Of a DNA stretch of 64,000 nucleotides, positions 45,565 to 56,419 are shown piece after piece. Both the position numbers and the translations under genes were made by a program. The stretch comes from Pogostemon cablin (Eukaryota; Streptophyta; Magnoliopsida; Lamiales; Lamiaceae): NCBI GenBank assembly GCA_023678885.1, contig CM042975.1, positions 29,739,405-29,803,404 on the forward strand, given 5' to 3'. Every line of letters starts with the position of its first letter. Within the stretch, counting starts at the first letter, position 1. Below the pieces are notes generated by a model, which ran no database searches, was not told the DNA's origin, and saw only the letters and a list, made by a program, of their open reading frames with translations.

Positions 45565-47128
45565 TGATTAGCCATAACTTGTAGTCGGGTTGACCAATTC
45601 AAGAATTTATCGAACCACAGGGAGGTGGCACTAGTGCTTAAGCGATCTCACGTTTCTTGTAATTTTATATAGACGAATCATCACAGTTTGGTTGTAAAAC
45701 AAGTAAATTGGATTTAATAAACTAGACAAGTAAGAAAAGATCAACAAACAAGACGAATGAATGAAAAGTGGGTTACCAAATTGATGAAAAGTGAGATCAA
45801 CAACAATCAAGAAGTGGTAATTCTAGGAATTATGTATCAAATTTAATGTATTTCATGGATGTATGATTAAGGGCCAACACTAGTATCTTCTAAACTTTCT
45901 CTCGAAATGAATAGAATATGAATCCAGATAAGAATTTCAAAATAGCTCAATAGATTGGTTCTCACTCAAACAATTCTAACTAGGTACTAAGCTTAAATGA
46001 GAGTCCCCTCACATAATTGATCAACCTCTCGATCAAACCAATCAGATGTCCTATCAAAGGGTTCTAAATTTTAAAGGATATCTCTATCTCTTCAAGACTT
46101 ATAATGCACATGAAGTGTATGACGAATTGATTCAATGAACCATCCTAAACATATAATTGATTTCTCAATCTAACCACATGCCTATGACAATGAATCACAG
46201 AATTCAACAATACAAATCAAGCAATTAACAATCAATGATAGAAAATCATAAATCCAATCAACACATGAATTTAATTACATAGATCCCCAAAATTAACCAA
46301 CAACTCTCATGTTGCTAATCTCACAAGGGAGATTAGCCTACCATCTTCATAAGATGATTAACATGGACATTAAAAACCTTACAAGTCATGATAATCAAAT
46401 AGGAATACTACAAAAATGGGATGAAAACTCCATTGGATTGGTTCCAATGGCTATCTCCTTTATTTCCTTGTAATTTTCCTTTCTTGATGAAGGATTTATG
46501 GTGAGATGATGATGGAGTGAATAGATGGATGAAGGTGATGAAGGATGTAGTGTAAAATGAAGGAATTGGTGTGTGGAGTGTGTGGGCAGCTGAATTTCGG
46601 ATCCAATCTCCAAAAATATTGAACGAATTGGTATTTATACCCCTTGGAGACCTTCTAGAAGATGTAGAAAAAATATTATGTTCTGACGCCGACACGAGTC
46701 GTGTGCTGACGCATGAGTCGAGTCGTGTCAGGGTTTCTCAGTCAAACTTTACTCTAGGCGGCACACGAGTCGTGTGCTGACGTACGGCCAAAGGGTGGCC
46801 GTGTTGGATGAATTGATGTGGTCACACGGCTACTCCTTACAGGCCCTGTTCAGTACACGGGCCGTGTGCTGCAACACAGCTCGTGCATACAACACGACTC
46901 GTGCACACAACACAGTCGGCCGTGTTGATGCTGCCCTGTTTCTCCTTCTTTGTTTCATCTCTCGTCTCCATTTTTACTCCGTTTTCACCTATTTTACATG
47001 TGATTAAGTTCATTAACACATATTTCCATAAAAATAAATAACACCACCAAAATACACAAATACGGATAAAATAACATAAAAACGGACCCAAAAAGACACT
47101 AAAATTTAGGTGAAATTATCACTCATCA
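45565..47128 (-). mobile_element. Solo LTR with exact 5-bp duplication
   Basis: A 1,564-bp sequence starting TGATTAGCC and ending ACTCATCA (TG...CA), flanked by AGCAT at 45560-45564 and 47129-47133. There are no retroviral-type protein frames. This is the expected product of unequal recombination between the two LTRs of one element. A TATA box on the minus strand (46629-46642) suggests transcription in that direction. It carries several CACGAGTCGTGTG and ACACGGCCGTGT palindromic words near 46690-46930. The lineage is uncertain; a Ty3-gypsy type is possible. Confidence 0.85.
46629..46642 (-). promoter_or_regulatory. TATA box of the solo LTR
   Basis: On the minus strand the sequence reads GGGGTATAAATACC, a strong plant TATA match in a position fitting an LTR promoter. 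Confidence 0.55.
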
Positions 47129-47133
47129 AGCAT

Positions 47134-47760
47134 GTCATAGTTTTTTAGAAAGACATAAGTGTGATTTTACCATGTGAATGATGTAGTATGTTATTTTTGT
47201 GTTAAAGTATGTCATTTATCCGTTGTAGTATGTTAGAGTTTATTAGACAGAAATAATGTAATTTTACCATGTGAATGCTATAGTATGTTATTTTTATATT
47301 ATAGTATGTCATTTCACATGAAAACGACATACTATGAGACATATGTAATACACTTTAAGATTAAAACATAATACAATACGAAAACGACGTACTATGAGAT
47401 ATATGAAATACACTTTTAGATAAGATATTACAACACAAACATAAAATATTGTTTCAGGTAACATACAATAACAAAATGATTACACACTCTAATGCGTATT
47501 TGACATACTATAAAAAAAACATAATATACTTTTAGAGACATACTATAGCACTTACATTGCTCACAATAATACAGAAACGACATACTATAACATCACCAAA
47601 ATATTCTTCCAGGTAAGTCAAAATAACACAAAAATTACATAATATAACGTATTCACAACATACTATAACACATGTAATGTACACGAGCATTTATTAGGAT
47701 GGTTTATGAACACATGTAATGTATACGAGCGTTTATGAGGATGGTTTATGATTTACAACG
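47134..47760. repeat. AGTATGT / ACATACT-rich inverted region
   Basis: The first half repeats AGTATGT about seven times and the second half repeats its inverse ACATACT about as often, giving a large imperfect inverted repeat. No coding frame. A 30-bp ACATGTAATGTA-containing segment is duplicated near 47668-47755. Confidence 0.65.
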
Positions 47761-48153
47761 ACGATTCATTGGAGTGAAAAAATGGTAACTAAATTTTTTT
47801 TAATGATTTGAATTTATCCCATAAATTTAGAAACTACAAAAAATAAATTTGCTTTAGTTAGTCATTATTTATCCCATAAATAAATTTAGGAACTACTAAA
47901 GATAATGGGTTGACTAATCATAATTATATTATATTAATTAATTATGGATAATATGTTAAACAGACCCGTCTCACGACCCGTCTTTTGCATGATAATTTTA
48001 TATTTTTATGAAATGATAAATACTACTCGTTTTTAATAAGTAGGTAATATTATTTATCTTTTAAAATAATAAAATATTATTTCGGTTAATTTATAATGTA
48101 TAAAAATAAAGCAATAATAATGGAGTATATAGAGATATGAGTTTAACTTTTTT

Positions 48154-48413
48154 GAGTAACTTTCTTGTGAGACGGGTTTTTGGCGAGACGGGTTGATCCA
48201 TTACTAAAATATGTTTATTATATAGGTAAAGTATGCTTATTTATAGTTAAAGTATGTCAATAATAAATTATATTATAACACCCTAAAATCATACTTTAAT
48301 TAATCATTTATCATATTTTAGAAATTATACTTTAACAACCATTAAGCATACTTTATCTATATAATAGGCATACTTTAACCCGTCTCACATACCGTCTCAC
48401 AAGAGAATTTGTC
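48154..48413. mobile_element. Family A MITE with near-exact 9-bp duplication
   Basis: Ends GAGTAACTTTCTTGTGAGAC and the inverse of GACAAATTCTCTTGTGAGAC. Flanks AACTTTTTT (48145-48153) and AATTTTTTT (48414-48422) differ at one base. The interior is closely similar to the copies at 3831-4112 and 5871-6145. Confidence 0.87.
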
Positions 48414-48442
48414 AATTTTTTTATCATTTGGGTGTACTCGGT

Positions 48443-48905
48443 TAGGGCTGTTAAACGAGTCGAGCGAGCTCGAGTATAGCATACTCGAGCTCGGCTCGAG
48501 TAGTTATCGAGTCGAGCTCGAGCTCCGTTCGATTAGAAAACGAGCTTATCACGAGCTCGAGCTCGAACGAGTAATTCTCGAGTCGAGCTCGAGCTGGGCT
48601 CGTTAAGCAAAATAAGTCGAGTTTTTCGAGCTTTTCGAGCCTTATCGAGCCCTAATTATATTAATTTATTATTATATTTAATAATTATTAGTATAATATA
48701 ATTAAATAATATTAATTATTATTATTAATTATATTAATTTATTATTATTATTACTGTCGAGCTTTAACGAGTCGAGCCGAGCTCGGCTCGTTAACGAAAT
48801 GAGCATAAAACAAACTCGAGCTCGAGTAAGCATGAGCCGAACCGAGCTCGAACTTTAACGAGCCGAACCGAGTTTTCGAGCTACTCATTCGGTTTAACAG
48901 CTCTA
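48443..48905. mobile_element. hAT-type element rich in GAGCTCGAG, exact 8-bp duplication
   Basis: Ends TAGGGCTGTTAAACGAG and the inverse of TAGAGCTGTTAAACCGAA, flanked by TACTCGGT at 48435-48442 and 48906-48913. Both subterminal regions are dense in GAGCTCGAG and CGAGTCGAGC words that pair with each other and with themselves; the centre is AT-rich. 463 bp, non-coding; the open frame at 48409-48606 is chance. Confidence 0.93.
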
Positions 48906-49103
48906 TACTCGGTACACCCTAAAAGTTATTGGATAAATTTTAGGGTGTACACCGCAATTTTAATCTAAATTTTTATAAGCTCTGTACACCACAATTTGAC
49001 TCATAACTTTAATAATGTTTTAAATGACCCATCTTTAAAGTAATAAATTAAGACGCCTAAAATAATGAAAATATTCTTGATTCAATTTAAAAGTTTTGAT
49101 CGA

Positions 49104-49106
<3 letters not shown>

Positions 49107-49145
<39 letters not shown>
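49107..49145. repeat. (AT)n microsatellite
   Basis: About 19 AT units. Confidence 0.95.
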
Positions 49146-49146
<1 letters not shown>

Positions 49147-49149
49147 CCG

Positions 49150-51400
49150 AATAATAAACATTCGAGTCATTTGTTTTAATCGAAAAAAAGGTTCGAATGG
49201 TACGATCCCTCCGTCACTCCCTTCATTTTAGGGTGATCTCGTAGTTCTTGGTCTGTTAAGATGTGTTGTTAGGTGCTCAATTTTCTTATTCTATATTCAA
49301 CCATTTTTTTTTATCAAGTTCAATCGGGCATTTCTTTTTTTTAATTCGATCATTTTGATAAAAAAATTGGACATCCTTTTTTTTATTTAATATTATTATG
49401 ATAATTAATCCTACTACTTTTCGTTCCAGGGTTTCCACGCTTGAAAAAAAAAATCAGGGCGTATCTTGCAAATCATCGGTGTTATAATTATTTTTATAAA
49501 ACTTCACATTTTAATGGGTAAAAAAAAAAAAAAAAGGAAAGAAGAAGCACACTAGCCTATTACATCTAGAAATATAAAGTTATCAGGTAAAGATTCATCT
49601 TTTCTTTCCATTTTTAGTGCATAGAATTTGGTGAAACTTCATAAATATAGTGGAGAAGAATAGAATTCAAGAAAAGGGAAATACTAACAACTTTCTTAAG
49701 AATCGCTTTTTTGTTGAATGTTTGCCAAAATAAAAAGTGGATGTCGGAAATTAATATAATATTGCTTCCATTTCAATATGAATAAAGTGAAAATATGTTA
49801 AAGTCAACATTTTATTTTTATTAAATAGAAAATTAATAAAATTGCAAAGTTTTTTGTTTATTTTTTTATTTTTTATGCCAAACGTTTTTTTAAGGTTTAG
49901 AATCTTGTAAATCGGGTTTATATAGAATTTTAAAGACGGAGCACATGATTTACACCGTAAACTAAGTTTATATAAGTGTTTATAATTTTTTAAAATTATT
50001 AAATTAATATTAAATTCTGTTTATAAAAACTAATACCCCACTTGCATAGAAAAGAATAAAATAAAAATTCAAGGGGAACACTTGTATTGGACTTTTCCAC
50101 GGTGAAATCATATGGTGAGATTATATTACGATGTCATAGTTTTTTTTTTTTAAGATGTTATCATTTTATAGTTTATATTTATAATATAAATTGATTATAA
50201 ATTAATTTATCGCATATTTATTACTTTGTGAAATATAACTTTTCATTATAATTTTATGATATCCGGATCACAGAAGTTGTGAGAGAATCCCACACAATTA
50301 TTTGCTAAAATTCTATCTATATTACATATTCCTTTTAAATTTAAATTGACGGCCCTTATTTTCCAACAAATTATAAAGTACTTTTGCATTATTTAATTTA
50401 ATTTAATAATTCCTATTCGTTTCTCTATACGATAGCTGATGTAAAATAATTTCGGTTCGATTGCACAATTATTGTGGTCGAATTTAAAATAAACTTGATT
50501 TGGCAGCAAACCATAAAAGAACAAATTGAGATGTTTTAATAAATCTTATTTTTACATTAATTTAAACCAAATAGTACATGTTTATAAAACCATACTATAA
50601 TAAAATAACATTATATAATGTAGTATATTATACACATAAATAAATACAATAAAAGTGTGATGGAATGTGAAATGGAAATTATGGAATATGATCCGACTGT
50701 CAATAATCCAAAATCCAAGTTGAAAAAGTTGACAGCCCTAGCAAACCTAGTTTATTTGACCATTCAATTATTTTATCTTTTCAATTTTATTAATTAATAT
50801 TTTAAATTTAGTTTTTTTTTTCGTATAATAACTAACAAGTGAATTGAAAATAATTCATTTCTGAATTTGATTTTGCCTATTAACCCTTTATAAAATGTGA
50901 TGGCAATAAGGTATTATTCCAATATTCACAACAAAGATTATTATTATTATTATTAATTGGGGCTTGTTTATATTTTACATCTGACCCACCATAAACATAA
51001 TCATCTAATTATTTAGCACATTCATTTGATATAAATAAAAATAACTAAATTGATCATATTATAATTTTGAATATAACATTATCTATATTACATTATAACA
51101 CTGAAATTTAATCGATAAAATTTTAACAAATTGATCAAAACCCAAAGTATTATGATTTTGATTAAAAAAAAAAAAGTGTCCTCTTCTGTATAAAGTATGA
51201 TAGTTTATGCTGGATAGAAGGGAAAAGTTAAATTTATTAGAGTATTTAATTACAATAATCTATTTATAATTTTGTTTTATTTAATTAATCATCACGTGAG
51301 TGTGAATTGCAAACGGCTGCATCATGCTAATGTAAATAGTAAGTACGTATTAAATATAGGGATATCCGGACATAGTGTACTATGCACTCACTTTTAAAAA
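49150..51400. other. AT-rich intergenic DNA, nothing recognised
   Basis: No coding frame, element terminus or structured motif I can support. Short A and T runs only. Confidence 0.55.
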
Positions 51401-51404
51401 CATA

Positions 51405-51627
51405 CTTCCTCCGTTCCAAGCTAAGAGGACCACTTTTCAATTTTGGTCGTCCCATCCAAAGAGTCTCCTTTCATTTTTTACATACATGAGACCCACACAC
51501 CCCCTCTAATATAATTAAAATATGAGACTCACACTTCCACTAATACAACTACCCACTACACTTTAAATAATAATACTCCTTAATTTATGTGCAAAAAACA
51601 AATGACCTTACGCCGGGACAGAGGGAG
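51405..51627. mobile_element. Stowaway-type MITE
   Basis: Ends CTTCCTCCGTTCC and GGGACAGAGGGAG, flanked by TA. Internal words (GTCGTCCCA, CCACTAATACAACTACCCAC) are shared with the next copy at 51747. Confidence 0.85.
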
Positions 51628-51746
51628 TATACGCTTATGAATAAATAAATACGGTACGCCGTATATACTAATGGATAAAAGTGTACACTTTATTAGCGAA
51701 TTTTTTTTAATCTTTTAATGAAAAACTTAATATAAAAAATTATATA

Positions 51747-52017
51747 CTCCCTCCGTCCCGCACCAAGGGTCTTTTTTTTTCCATTTTGGTCGTCCCACCC
51801 TAAGGATTCCCTTTCCTTTTTTATACATATGGGTCCCACACTCACCCACTAATACAATTAAAACATGGAGTCCACACTACCACTAATACAACTACCCATT
51901 ACCCACTAATACAATTAAAACATGGGGTCCATACTCCCACTAATACAACTTCCCACTACACATTAAATAATAATACTCCTTAATCTACGTGCAAAAAAGA
52001 AAACAGGACGGAGGGAG
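51747..52017. mobile_element. Stowaway-type MITE with internal duplication
   Basis: Ends CTCCCTCCGTCCC and GGACGGAGGGAG, flanked by TA. It belongs to the same subfamily as the copy 120 bp upstream. A segment containing ACTAATACAATTAAAACATG is duplicated inside. Confidence 0.9.
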
Positions 52018-52528
52018 TAATTATTAAGAAACATATATACATTATTAAATAAAAATATATACACATAAATGCATATATGCATCTTGTGAACAATATATCA
52101 ACTCTTAAATAATTATATTTTTATTTCAAAAATTGTTATTTTTAATGCATTATTTATTATATTTTGAAATAATATATTTTAATTATATAACATTCACATA
52201 TTAATACGTTACACATTAATATTGTCTGACAAGAAATTTTATCAAATAAATTATTAAACTTTCATTTCACTATATAAAAGAGTAACATACTCTCACGTGA
52301 GATTATTTTTAATTTATTTTGAATAATTATAATTTTTATTAAATATATTATTATTCTTTAATAAAATATTATAATTTTTCTTTTAATATTATGTATTGTT
52401 AATGTGAAAATAATTTATTTTACTATTAGCACTTTATATTGATTCGAGTATTATTTTTTATTAAAGTATTATTACTTTTTATTCGTTTCATTTTAAGTGA
52501 TACAATTTCACACACCTGTTTGCCTCCA

Positions 52529-52629
52529 TTACATACTACAAAAGAAGGAGAGGAGTTTTCATATTTCAATTTGGGTTGCATTACATACAAAAGAAGGAGA
52601 AGAGTTTTCCTATTTCAATTTGTGTTGCA
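52529..52629. repeat. ~51-bp direct tandem duplication
   Basis: Two units containing AAAGAAGGAGA(G/A)GAGTTTTC, about 90 per cent identical, in the far upstream region of the receptor kinase gene. Confidence 0.85.
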
Positions 52630-52999
52630 TCATTGTAGTCATCACACTTAAAATTTTGACACATCAACTTTAATTTAAAAATTTAAAATGCATGAACACA
52701 AAGATACAACACAAATTGAAACACGGGAGCTCCCCTCCAAAAGGAGGAGGCTTAAGAAAAGAATTGGTTATGAAAATTTTTGATGATCCACCCTCCATAA
52801 TCATTAGACCAAAGCCATTAGGTTGTGATTTTGTTCTTGAAATCATGAATCCAAATCAAGTTGAGTGGAAAAACACATGATGCAAATGGAAGGCACACCT
52901 AAATCAAATCATTGAATTCTTCCCACCTTTATTTTATTCACTAATCCATAAAAAGGGACATTTTTCTCTTCATCATCTGAGTCATTTATGAACCCAACT

Positions 53000-53548
53000 C
53001 CTCACCGCAGCCCACTGTAAATTTATTTCACTTTCTTGCTAAGTGTTTTAGAGAGAGAAATGGAGAGAGAGGGAGAGGGATGTGTTTGATGAATATTGAA
53101 TAGCCTCAATTCTCTCATCCCCAAACTTATAATGCTGTAAACCACCATACTTGTTTGCAGGAAAAAAAAAATCTTTTTTAGTGTTTTTTGTCACACAAAA
53201 ACTTCTCAGAGTTTAGTTGTTTTCTTTCTTTGGCTTCATTAGAGCCTGCAAAAGGTCACTCGTGATGCTATTATCTTCCCAAGGGAGAGAGAGAGCCCTC
53301 AAAACTTAAAGTGTATCTCAGCTTATATTCTTCTCACTTTCAACAGTGCTTTAGTGTAATCTTGAGTGTCAACTTCACCTTTTAGTGGTTTTATGGTGGT
53401 GGTGGTGGTGGTGGCATGTTGATTCATTTCCTTTGCAGGTTGCAGAAGCAATAATGGGGCAAAAGTGGAAATCTTGGAAGGTTTGAAGAGGAGGGATTTG
53501 TGGGGTTTAATTTAATTTAATATACTGTTTCATTTTGTCAAATTAGGG
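53000..53548 (+). promoter_or_regulatory. Leader region of the LRR receptor kinase gene
   Basis: Pyrimidine- and GA-rich leader with GAGAGA tracts near 53050 and 53285 and a GGT-repeat (about 53394-53415). A possible 3' splice site, TTTGCAG, near 53432-53438 suggests an intron in the 5' UTR. One short upstream frame follows it. Confidence 0.5.
53454..53486 (+). promoter_or_regulatory. Upstream ORF of ten codons
   Basis: An ATG at 53454 opens a frame reading MGQKWKSWKV and then stops, 62 bases before the main start. If transcribed it could lower translation of the kinase. Whether it is in the mRNA depends on the leader's splicing. Confidence 0.45.
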
Positions 53549-56122
53549 ATGGGTTTTGGGGTCTATAGTTCTATCTTGTTTCTTGCACTGTTATTTAGGC
53601 CTATAATTTGCCAACAGCCCAATACAGATGAGTCTTTTCTCTTTGAGTTCTTTCACCAAATGGGCTTAAACCCCTCCAAGAACACTCACTTTTCTGGTTC
53701 ATTCTGTTCATGGAAAGGAGTGTTGTGTGATGCTAATGGTGAAAATGTTGTCAAGTTGGAGGTCTCTGGTTTTGGTTTATCTGGTGTAATTCCTGATTCC
53801 ACCATTGGTAAACTGACAAAACTTGAATCCTTGGATCTTAGTAATAACAGAATCACTGCTCTGCCTAATGATTTCTGGAGTTTAGGTTCTCTCAAGAGTC
53901 TCAATCTCTCACTTAACCTAATCTCTGGGGTTCTACCTAGCAACATTGGCAATTTTGGTGAACTTCAAATATTAGACCTTTCTTTCAACAATTTCTCTGG
54001 GAGTATCCCTGAAGCAATAAGCTCTCTCCTCAGCTTACAAGCTCTGAATCTAAGTCAAAATAAGTTAGAATCAAGAATTCCATTTGGGTTATTAAGATGT
54101 GATTCTTTGGTTTCCATTGATCTATCATCAAACAATCTCAATGGTTCTCTTCCTAGTGGCTTCGGTGCTGCAGTCCCTGTTTTGGAATTCTTGAACCTAG
54201 CTGGAAACCGAATTTCGGGCCGGGATTCGGATTTTCTTGGGATGAAAATGATCAGACATTTGAATGTTTCCAGGAATCTGTTTAAGGGTTCAGTTGTTGG
54301 TGTTTTTGAAGGGCCATTGGAGGTGATTGACTTGAGCAAAAATCAGTTTCAGGGCCACATTGCTCAGGTAAACTTCAGTTCCAACTTTAATTGGTCTAAT
54401 TTGCTGCATTTGGATATTTCAGAGAACCATTTTAGTGGAGAGTTCACCACTGGTTTGAGCCATGCTTTGAATCTTAAACACCTTAATCTTGCACACAACA
54501 GGTTTAGCAAGCAACAATTCTTGCAAGTTGATGTGCTTTCCAATTTAGAGTATCTGAATTTATCTGGAACTAACTTGATTGGTGAAATTCCTAGTAACAT
54601 CTCTCATTTGAGTAGTCTGAAAACTCTTGATCTGTCTGAAAACCAACTTAGCAACCTTATACCCCCCATTGTCACCACAAATCTTGAAATTCTTGACCTC
54701 TCTTACAACAAGTTAACAGGAGAGGTTCCACTGGTGCTCTTACAAGAACTCAATGAGTTGAAGTGGTTCAACTTCTCTTACAACTCCCTCAGTTTATGTG
54801 CATCACGAATTCCTTCGGAGATTCTGCAAATAGCATTTATCGGATCAGTGAACAGCTGTCCGATTGCTGCAAACCCGGCCTTTTTTAAAAGAAACGCCCC
54901 GAAGCATAGAGGGTTGAAGCTTGAAGTAGCTCTAACTCTCTCAATGATTTGTTTGCTTGTGGGGTTGCTCTTTTTAGCCTTTGGATGTAGAAGGAAGACC
55001 TCAATGTGGGCAGTGAAACAGAATTCTTGCAAGGAAGAACAAACGATCTCCGGACCCTTCTCGTTCCACACGGATTCAACCACTTGGGTAGCTGATGTTA
55101 AGCAAGCAACATCAGTACCTGTTGTGATCTTTCAGAAGCCATTGCTGAACTTCACATTTGCTGACCTCTTATCAGCGACGTCTCAATTTGATCGCGACAC
55201 TTTGTTAGCTGAAGGGAGATTCGGGCCAGTTTATGGTGGACTATTGCCTGGAGGAATCCATGTTGCTGTCAAAGTCATGGTCCATGGATCCACCATGACA
55301 GATCAAGAAGCTGCAAGGGAACTCGAGTATCTTGGTCGAATAAAGCACCCGAATCTTGTACCTCTAACTGGATACTGCTTAGCTGGAGAACAGAGGATTG
55401 CCATCTATGAGTACATGGAAAATGGGAATCTAGAAAACTTCCTCCATGATCTTCCACTCGGAGTTCAAACCACAGAAGACTGGAGTTATGATACTTGGGA
55501 AGACGAAAGTAATGGGATACGAAACGTTGGCCCCGAAGGACTACTCACAACTTGGAGATTTAGGCACAAGATCGCGCTTGGCACAGCACGAGCACTTGCA
55601 TTTCTTCACCATGGTTGCTCGCCTCCGATTATCCACAGAGATGTCAAAGCTAGCAGTGTTTATCTAGACTCTAACTTAGAGCCAAGACTATCCGACTTTG
55701 GACTAGCTAAGATCTTCGGTAATGGAGTTGAGGACGAGATGGCTCGTGGATCGCCAGGATATGTTCCACCTGAGCTCCTTCACCCAGACATGAGCTCCCC
55801 TAGAACCCAAGCAACACCAAAATCAGATGTATATGGCTTTGGAGTCATTCTTTTAGTACTGATAACTGGTAAGAAACCGGTCGAAGATACTTATCCTGAT
55901 GAAAAGGAAGCAACCTTAGTAAGTTGGGTGAGAGGATTAGTGAGGAAGAACCAAGGATCAGTAGCCATTGATCCAAAGATCCGTGGAACTGGACCGGATA
56001 TGAAGATAGTCGAGGCTTTGAAGATCGGATATCTCTGCACAGCCGAAACTCCGTATAAACGACCTACAATGCATCAAGTGGTTGGACTACTCAAGGATTT
56101 GGAACCAATCTCACAACAGTGA
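53549..56122 (+). CDS. LRR receptor-like kinase, At2g24230-like
   Basis: Intact single-exon gene of 857 codons, the length of the Arabidopsis relative. A signal peptide (residues 1-21, SILFLALLF core) is followed by an N-terminal cap with the CSWKGVLC pair, about 14 leucine-rich repeats (to about 420), and a transmembrane helix near 458-480 (ALTLSMICLLVGLLFLAF). The cytosolic Ser/Thr-type kinase domain (about 545-850) keeps Lys575 (VAVKV), HRD with Asp698, DFG with Asp716, and GSPGYVPPE. Two changes are notable. The glycine loop reads AEGRFGPVY with Ala for the first Gly, and the catalytic-loop Asn is Ser703 (HRDVKASSVYLD). From memory the Arabidopsis relative shares the serine. It acts as a plasma-membrane receptor; the ligand is unknown. 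All overlapping minus-strand frames are shadows. Confidence 0.95.
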   Translation: MGFGVYSSILFLALLFRPIICQQPNTDESFLFEFFHQMGLNPSKNTHFSGSFCSWKGVLCDANGENVVKLEVSGFGLSGVIPDSTIGKLTKLESLDLSNNRITALPNDFWSLGSLKSLNLSLNLISGVLPSNIGNFGELQILDLSFNNFSGSIPEAISSLLSLQALNLSQNKLESRIPFGLLRCDSLVSIDLSSNNLNGSLPSGFGAAVPVLEFLNLAGNRISGRDSDFLGMKMIRHLNVSRNLFKGSVVGVFEGPLEVIDLSKNQFQGHIAQVNFSSNFNWSNLLHLDISENHFSGEFTTGLSHALNLKHLNLAHNRFSKQQFLQVDVLSNLEYLNLSGTNLIGEIPSNISHLSSLKTLDLSENQLSNLIPPIVTTNLEILDLSYNKLTGEVPLVLLQELNELKWFNFSYNSLSLCASRIPSEILQIAFIGSVNSCPIAANPAFFKRNAPKHRGLKLEVALTLSMICLLVGLLFLAFGCRRKTSMWAVKQNSCKEEQTISGPFSFHTDSTTWVADVKQATSVPVVIFQKPLLNFTFADLLSATSQFDRDTLLAEGRFGPVYGGLLPGGIHVAVKVMVHGSTMTDQEAARELEYLGRIKHPNLVPLTGYCLAGEQRIAIYEYMENGNLENFLHDLPLGVQTTEDWSYDTWEDESNGIRNVGPEGLLTTWRFRHKIALGTARALAFLHHGCSPPIIHRDVKASSVYLDSNLEPRLSDFGLAKIFGNGVEDEMARGSPGYVPPELLHPDMSSPRTQATPKSDVYGFGVILLVLITGKKPVEDTYPDEKEATLVSWVRGLVRKNQGSVAIDPKIRGTGPDMKIVEALKIGYLCTAETPYKRPTMHQVVGLLKDLEPISQQ

Positions 56123-56419
56123 AGCAAACAGTGGATAGGATAATGCTAAAGTCATTAGTGTTCTTTTCTTTTTCTTTGTTCGTCGAATGTCGAAGATTGT
56201 ATCGCAGCTCGAGTTTTGTTTGTGAGTTGTCGATGTTTCTTTTTAACCATATATACTTGTAATCTTGGCTACGTTGTCTAATTTTTACACCCTGTGGTTT
56301 GGTTGTTCATTGTTCATGAATTTTGGTTCGATTTAGCATCGTGTTAATGAAATACAAGATGAAATATCAAATAAGATTTAACTTATTTTACACACCACAT
56401 ATTTTAGATATGATCTCAA

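Larger units (their letters stand above)
44580..47990. mobile_element. Candidate larger relative of the family A MITEs, carrying nested insertions
   Basis: The left end (CTTATGCGAGAC, then GGTGAAACGGGTCT) and the right end (AGACCCGTCTCACGACCCG, then TTTTGCATGATAAT) are inverted and share the GAGACGGGTC words of family A. Between are a less AT-rich block (44690-45190), a region rich in AGTATGT/ACATACT, a Stowaway (45306-45540) and a solo LTR (45565-47128). No target duplication was found, so the boundaries are tentative. Confidence 0.45.

Noticed and set aside
52692..52880. 62-codon frame upstream of the receptor kinase
   Set aside because: No recognised domain and no promoter or splice context; probably chance in the upstream region.
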